Positions 60,193-64,000 of a stretch of DNA of 64,000 nt are shown in pieces. The translations under genes were made by a program, and so were the position numbers. This stretch comes from Chania fonticola_B (GTDB lineage Bacteria; Pseudomonadota; Gammaproteobacteria; Enterobacterales; Enterobacteriaceae): the NCBI RefSeq assembly GCF_048537545.1, contig NZ_CP183218.1. The stretch is one strand, 5' to 3'. Every line of letters begins with the position of its first letter. Position 1 is the first letter of the stretch. A model generated the notes under the pieces. It made no database searches. It saw only the letters and a list, made by a program, of their open reading frames with translations, and was not told where the DNA came from.

Positions 60193-62489
60193 GACTTTTT
60201 ACCCATCTTTTTGAATAGCGCGTCCCTATCCGCAGATTGCGAGCCTGTGAGCTTATCGCTGGCCATATTCAAATAGTCTTTACCCGTGGCACCCGACAGG
60301 TTGGCTACATCAACCATCCCGGCCACCCCACTGATAGGCAGCGAGCCCACGTCAGGCAACGTTTGGGAAACTCCGCCTGCCGAGGCCCAACCACTGCCGG
60401 GCATCCCTTGAGCGCCACTGGCCGTTGCCGGTATCGCCCCCCCGGATTGCTGTACGAAGCCGCTGGAGATATTCTTGCCGGACGAAGCACCAGTTGTCGG
60501 TGATTCCTCTATCGCACAGCCACCCTCTTTGCACTTCTCACACTCTTCGCAATACGGCGCGTCACTGCTGAGCACCCCCTGCTGGATCAGCGTGGGAGCG
60601 GCCAGCAACGGCACCACACCCGGCATCTTAAGGTTGACACCCTGTCCGCTGCCCGCAGAACCGCTACCCACCAGCACCGATGACGAGGTGAAAATGGCCC
60701 CCGGAGCCAGTTTGATAAAGCTGCCCCCTGCCTTGAGCGTCAGCTCACTGCCCGCCGAGAGGGTGATTTTGGCCCCGGCTTCTACCGATACTTCTTGCCC
60801 AGCTTTCACCACATAGGCGCTGCCGACCTGCAAATGGGATTCGCCGTCGGCCAGTTCGGACTTTTTGCCGCTGGTGTGGAGCGTGAGTTCGCCCTTGATG
60901 CGGCTTTCCCGGTTGCCCTCGATTTCGCTCAGGCTGTTGCCACCAATCTTGCTGCTCTGGTTGGCGCGAATGTCCCAGTGCGCATCGTTGTTGACCAGGG
61001 CCTTGAGGTCTTTCTGCGCGTGCAGGTAAATCTCCTCGCTGCCCGCCTCATCCTCAAACGACAGTTCGTTAAAGCCCTCGGCCTTGTGCGATTTGGTGCG
61101 CCAGACCGATTTGGTCTTGTTGGCCGGTAACGGGTAGGGCGGTTTGTTCAGGCCGTTGTAGTAACGCCCGCTCACCACCGGCCGATCGATATCGCCGTTC
61201 AGGTAGCTGATCAGCACTTCCTGGCCAATCCTTGGCAGCGTCACCGAGCCAAAGCCGTCCCCCGCCCACTGGTTGGAGACCGGTACCCAGCAGGAGGCTT
61301 TTTCATCCGCCGGGTCGTAACGGTTCCAGTGGAAATGCACCCGCACCCAGCCCAGTTCGTTGACGTACAGCTCTTCGCCCTTTGGCCCGACGATCGTGGC
61401 CACCTCGTCCCCATCGGCCAGCGGTTTGTAACGGTAGCTTGGCCGCCAGTCGATATTCCCCGGCGCAAAGGTCAGTGAGTTGGTGAAGGTAGTGCCGCTG
61501 CCGTTACTCTCTTCTTCCAGCGCGGCAGGCTGCTCCCCACGGTGGCTGACGGAGATCACCTGCCAGCGATCGTTACGCGCCTGCACCGGGTGGCCCTGCA
61601 AGGTAAAAATCGTGCCCGGCATCAGCCGGATGCTGTTGGTTTCTGCTGCGCCCTGTTGTGTGCCCGCTTGCATGGCCTCCAGCCGCACGGTGCTGAGCTG
61701 CGGCCCGGTCTGGTCATCCTGATAACGGCCATAGCTTTCAAATACCGAGTATTGGGTGGCTTCACCACCCAATGCAGGGTCGCTCTGCTTAAACTGCAGA
61801 GGATGGTCGGGCCGCCGGTGTTCGCGGTCCTTGAGCACGCTTTCCCGTGACTGCATGAACGCCCCCAGGGTCAGCCGATGGGCGATGTCGCCCTGGGTTG
61901 GCGACTGGATATGCGGGTTGAAGGTCAGCGGGATACCTTCCGTCATGCTCAGGTGCGAATCGCCATACACCAGTTCGTTATCTTCAAACCAGAAGCTGAT
62001 CCCCACCTCGGCCATCAGCCGCAGGATGAAGTCCAGGTCGCTTTCACGCTTCTGGGTCACGTACTCACGCGGTGGATAGGTCTGTTGGATATGGCTCTGG
62101 TAAGGGATGCGGTGTTCGTCCAGTACCTGATTGACGATGTCTGGCACGGATAGGAAATGGAAGATCCGGCTGTCCTGTTTCAGGCTGAGTACCCAGACAT
62201 CCGGGCGGATCACCGCCTGATAGTAGGTGCGGCGAAAACCGCTTTCTCCCTGAGTCAGGCTGGCGATCAGCCCTGGGATCGTGCGCTGTTCCTTGCCACT
62301 GACGGTGACGGTCAATGCCCCCGGCTGCAGCAACTGTGCTTCCAGTTCGATGTCTGACCGGGTGCTGACCAGGTTTACCGTCAAGGTAAACAGGGTCGAC
62401 AACCCTTCTTCCAGGGTAAAACCGGCCACGTCAAAGGTGTCCGGAGGCAGTTCACCGAGTTGGCTGCTGAAAAATAATCCGCTGTCCAT
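60189..62489 (-). CDS. vgrG: T6SS spike protein VgrG
   Basis: A 766-residue spike tip. The gp27-like domain spans about 1-370 (SDLDFILRLMAEVGISFWFEDN near 153). The gp5 OB-fold is about 390-460 (VRVHFHWNRYDPADEKASCWVPVSNQWAG). A repetitive beta-helix follows to about 620, with the DUF2345-like alternation KAGQEVSVEAGAKITLSAGSELTLKAGGSFIKL. Residues about 625-766 are an extension: a cysteine cluster C-E-E-C-E-K-C-K-E-G-G-C, then a Gly/Ser/Ala-rich linker and a short helix. This extension is the probable docking site for the DUF4123 chaperone and cargo. Confidence 0.95.
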   Translation of the reverse strand: MDSGLFFSSQLGELPPDTFDVAGFTLEEGLSTLFTLTVNLVSTRSDIELEAQLLQPGALTVTVSGKEQRTIPGLIASLTQGESGFRRTYYQAVIRPDVWVLSLKQDSRIFHFLSVPDIVNQVLDEHRIPYQSHIQQTYPPREYVTQKRESDLDFILRLMAEVGISFWFEDNELVYGDSHLSMTEGIPLTFNPHIQSPTQGDIAHRLTLGAFMQSRESVLKDREHRRPDHPLQFKQSDPALGGEATQYSVFESYGRYQDDQTGPQLSTVRLEAMQAGTQQGAAETNSIRLMPGTIFTLQGHPVQARNDRWQVISVSHRGEQPAALEEESNGSGTTFTNSLTFAPGNIDWRPSYRYKPLADGDEVATIVGPKGEELYVNELGWVRVHFHWNRYDPADEKASCWVPVSNQWAGDGFGSVTLPRIGQEVLISYLNGDIDRPVVSGRYYNGLNKPPYPLPANKTKSVWRTKSHKAEGFNELSFEDEAGSEEIYLHAQKDLKALVNNDAHWDIRANQSSKIGGNSLSEIEGNRESRIKGELTLHTSGKKSELADGESHLQVGSAYVVKAGQEVSVEAGAKITLSAGSELTLKAGGSFIKLAPGAIFTSSSVLVGSGSAGSGQGVNLKMPGVVPLLAAPTLIQQGVLSSDAPYCEECEKCKEGGCAIEESPTTGASSGKNISSGFVQQSGGAIPATASGAQGMPGSGWASAGGVSQTLPDVGSLPISGVAGMVDVANLSGATGKDYLNMASDKLTGSQSADRDALFKKMGKKS

Positions 62490-62509
62490 CGTTCACTCCT
62501 TGTGGTGTC

Positions 62510-64000
62510 TCACATCATGGCTCGTTGGCCGCGCGCCAGGGGCAATGCCCAGCGCCGCTGTGAAGGTTCGGTTATCACATCCAGCAGCAGGAAGCTGTTG
62601 GTGGTCAGGCAATGGGTAAAGAAGACGCTCAGCGCCGCCGCAAAGGTGTAGGCTTCGCCGGGGCTGTCGAACGCCTGATCGTCGAGCGTCAGGGTCATCT
62701 GCAAACCGCGCCGCAGCCGTTCCCCCATCAGGGTATTCACCGGTTCGGTCTTGACGGCGGTGATGCCCTCCACCGCCCGGCGAATGTGCCGGACTTGCGG
62801 CAGGTTATGTCGGGCGTGCAGGCAGAAATCGTCGATCGCCCGCTGCACCGTTTCCCGGTGGTTGAGGAGCGCGGGGCTGAACGACAGGCAGGCCATCAGC
62901 CGCCAATGGTGATGGCTGTCCACCACCGCCGGGTACGGGGTCGAAAATCGGGTGACGGTAGTGACGTCCAAGGTGTCGGTCACCGCCATGCCGAGTAGGA
63001 AAGGGGAGCCAAGCGGTAACGTGGGAGATTGCGCCGAGGTGGTGAGCAAATCGCAGACCACGGCCCGGCAAGGGGGCTCGGTCAGCGGCTCCCCGGCACT
63101 GTTGCACAGCACCAGTTCATGCTGCATCCGCCCCAGGACATCACCGCTGACCCGGACGGTGTAAAACAGCGCCAACGCGGCGTCGGGTGCATAACGCGAT
63201 TCCGGCGTCAGTTCGCTGTCGGGCTGGAAGTGCACCCGTCGGCCCCGCCGCAGGGTATCCGGCTCTTCCAGCATGCTGACGCCGGTGATGGCATACACCC
63301 AGCGATCGTCGGCATACGGTAGCGGGTAAACGCTCTGCCCGGGTAGCAGCCGTATGGGGGCGCTTTTTTGTGCCGCCAGGCTGATCACCGGGACGCAGTG
63401 CAGCATAAAGGCCGACGCCAGTTGGGCCTGGGTGAGCGGGATCTCCCCGTTGAACGTGAGGATGACGGTAAAGGTGCGGCTTTTCCCCAACGTCAGCCCT
63501 GAGTGCATCGGGCCAAAATCCAGCGTCAGGAAATCATTCACATGGGGTAGGTACAGGTATTCGGCCAGGCTCTGCAGCGCCCAGGTGGTTTCCCCCTCGT
63601 GTGGCAGGATGCGGTTATCCGCAGTTGGCCGTGGGGAAGATAACACCGTCTCCAACACCCATTGTCGTCCTTCCACCTGTAGCACGGGCCGGTCCTGATG
63701 CTGTTCACACCACAGGGTCAGCGTCGCCGCCACCTGTGGATCATCGCCCAGAAACAGCGATAGCGGCTGGGTTGGCCAGGTGTCACCCGGCCCCTGGTAC
63801 TGAAACGTCAGGCGGATCTCGCTGTGGGAGTTGGTGACCAGCAACTGCCGGTCAATCAGGGCCAGCGGCTGCAGCGTCAAGGCATGGCAGGTCTGGAACA
63901 CCTGCGTACGTCCATCGGACAACAAGGAGAGCGATTCTCCGGCGGGCAAGGTTAACGGCGCATCCAGCGTGCTGGCTTTGGCGCTGACGTTCACCACGCC
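62510..64000 (-). CDS. tssF: T6SS baseplate subunit TssF (partial, 5' end outside window)
   Basis: About 497 C-terminal residues of a roughly 600-residue protein; the frame stays open to the window edge, so the true start is outside. The end resembles TssF/VasA: LMGERLRRGLQMTLTLDDQAFDSPGEAYTFAAALSVFFTHCLTTNSFLLLDVI followed by W-ALPLARGQRAMM. TssF forms the baseplate wedge with TssE, TssG and TssK. It ends 20 bases before vgrG. TssG would usually follow tssF, so the order tssF-vgrG is unusual. Confidence 0.8.
   Translation of the reverse strand, partial: GVVNVSAKASTLDAPLTLPAGESLSLLSDGRTQVFQTCHALTLQPLALIDRQLLVTNSHSEIRLTFQYQGPGDTWPTQPLSLFLGDDPQVAATLTLWCEQHQDRPVLQVEGRQWVLETVLSSPRPTADNRILPHEGETTWALQSLAEYLYLPHVNDFLTLDFGPMHSGLTLGKSRTFTVILTFNGEIPLTQAQLASAFMLHCVPVISLAAQKSAPIRLLPGQSVYPLPYADDRWVYAITGVSMLEEPDTLRRGRRVHFQPDSELTPESRYAPDAALALFYTVRVSGDVLGRMQHELVLCNSAGEPLTEPPCRAVVCDLLTTSAQSPTLPLGSPFLLGMAVTDTLDVTTVTRFSTPYPAVVDSHHHWRLMACLSFSPALLNHRETVQRAIDDFCLHARHNLPQVRHIRRAVEGITAVKTEPVNTLMGERLRRGLQMTLTLDDQAFDSPGEAYTFAAALSVFFTHCLTTNSFLLLDVITEPSQRRWALPLARGQRAMM

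Noticed and set aside
1..64000. CRISPR arrays, rRNA genes or a replication origin
   Set aside because: No regularly spaced identical repeats, no rRNA sequence and no DnaA-box cluster were seen.

Overview
The window looks like chromosome of a Serratia-type member of the Enterobacterales (Yersiniaceae). The basis is gene content, protein similarity to E. coli/Serratia products recognised by eye, and gene order. It follows the E. coli K-12 order around mgtA-ridA-pyrI-pyrB-pyrL-argF/I-rraB-yjgM-valS-holC-pepA-lptF-lptG-leuX, with accessory blocks inserted between the conserved genes. No database search was possible; species is not assigned.

Layout. 1-5.7 kb: the 3' end of mgtA, a secreted GH20 chitobiase, metC, a large palindromic intergenic repeat and an unrecognised exported protein. 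5.8-8.0 kb: ridA and the pyrimidine operon pyrL-pyrB-pyrI, with a readable attenuator and a 37-codon leader peptide. 8.1-13.1 kb: an Opp/Dpp-type ABC importer operon. 13.3-25.8 kb: argF with tandem ARG boxes, rraB, miaE, a GMC oxidoreductase, yjgM, valS, holC, pepA and the LPS-export permease pair lptF-lptG. 25.9-27.7 kb: a GH28 polygalacturonase-like lipoprotein.

27.8-38.9 kb, minus strand, is a complete-looking type II choline-utilisation (cut) microcompartment operon (GRM2 type). It encodes three near-identical BMC-H shell proteins, acylating aldehyde dehydrogenase, BMC vertex protein, Fe-alcohol dehydrogenase, long-form choline trimethylamine-lyase CutC, activase CutD, a fourth BMC-H protein, phosphotransacylase PduL, a small unrecognised protein and two SMR transporters. 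Expected chemistry: choline is cleaved to trimethylamine and acetaldehyde inside the shell. Acetaldehyde is then split between ethanol (CutO) and acetyl-CoA/acetyl-phosphate (CutF, PduL). Upstream are a ToxR-like membrane regulator, a FidL-like partner and a TetR regulator. Two 18-bp direct repeats 42 bp apart sit in the operon's upstream region.

41.7-44.8 kb: a GntP-type permease, a DenD-like dehydrogenase and a DeoR regulator. 45.3-53.1 kb: tRNA-Leu (CAA, leuX) followed by a P4-type integrase and a type I restriction-modification operon hsdRMS. 53.2-64 kb, minus strand: the end of a type VI secretion locus (tssF-vgrG-DUF4123 chaperone-unknown membrane protein-rhs-immunity), followed by a silent rhs tip fragment and an IS630-family remnant.
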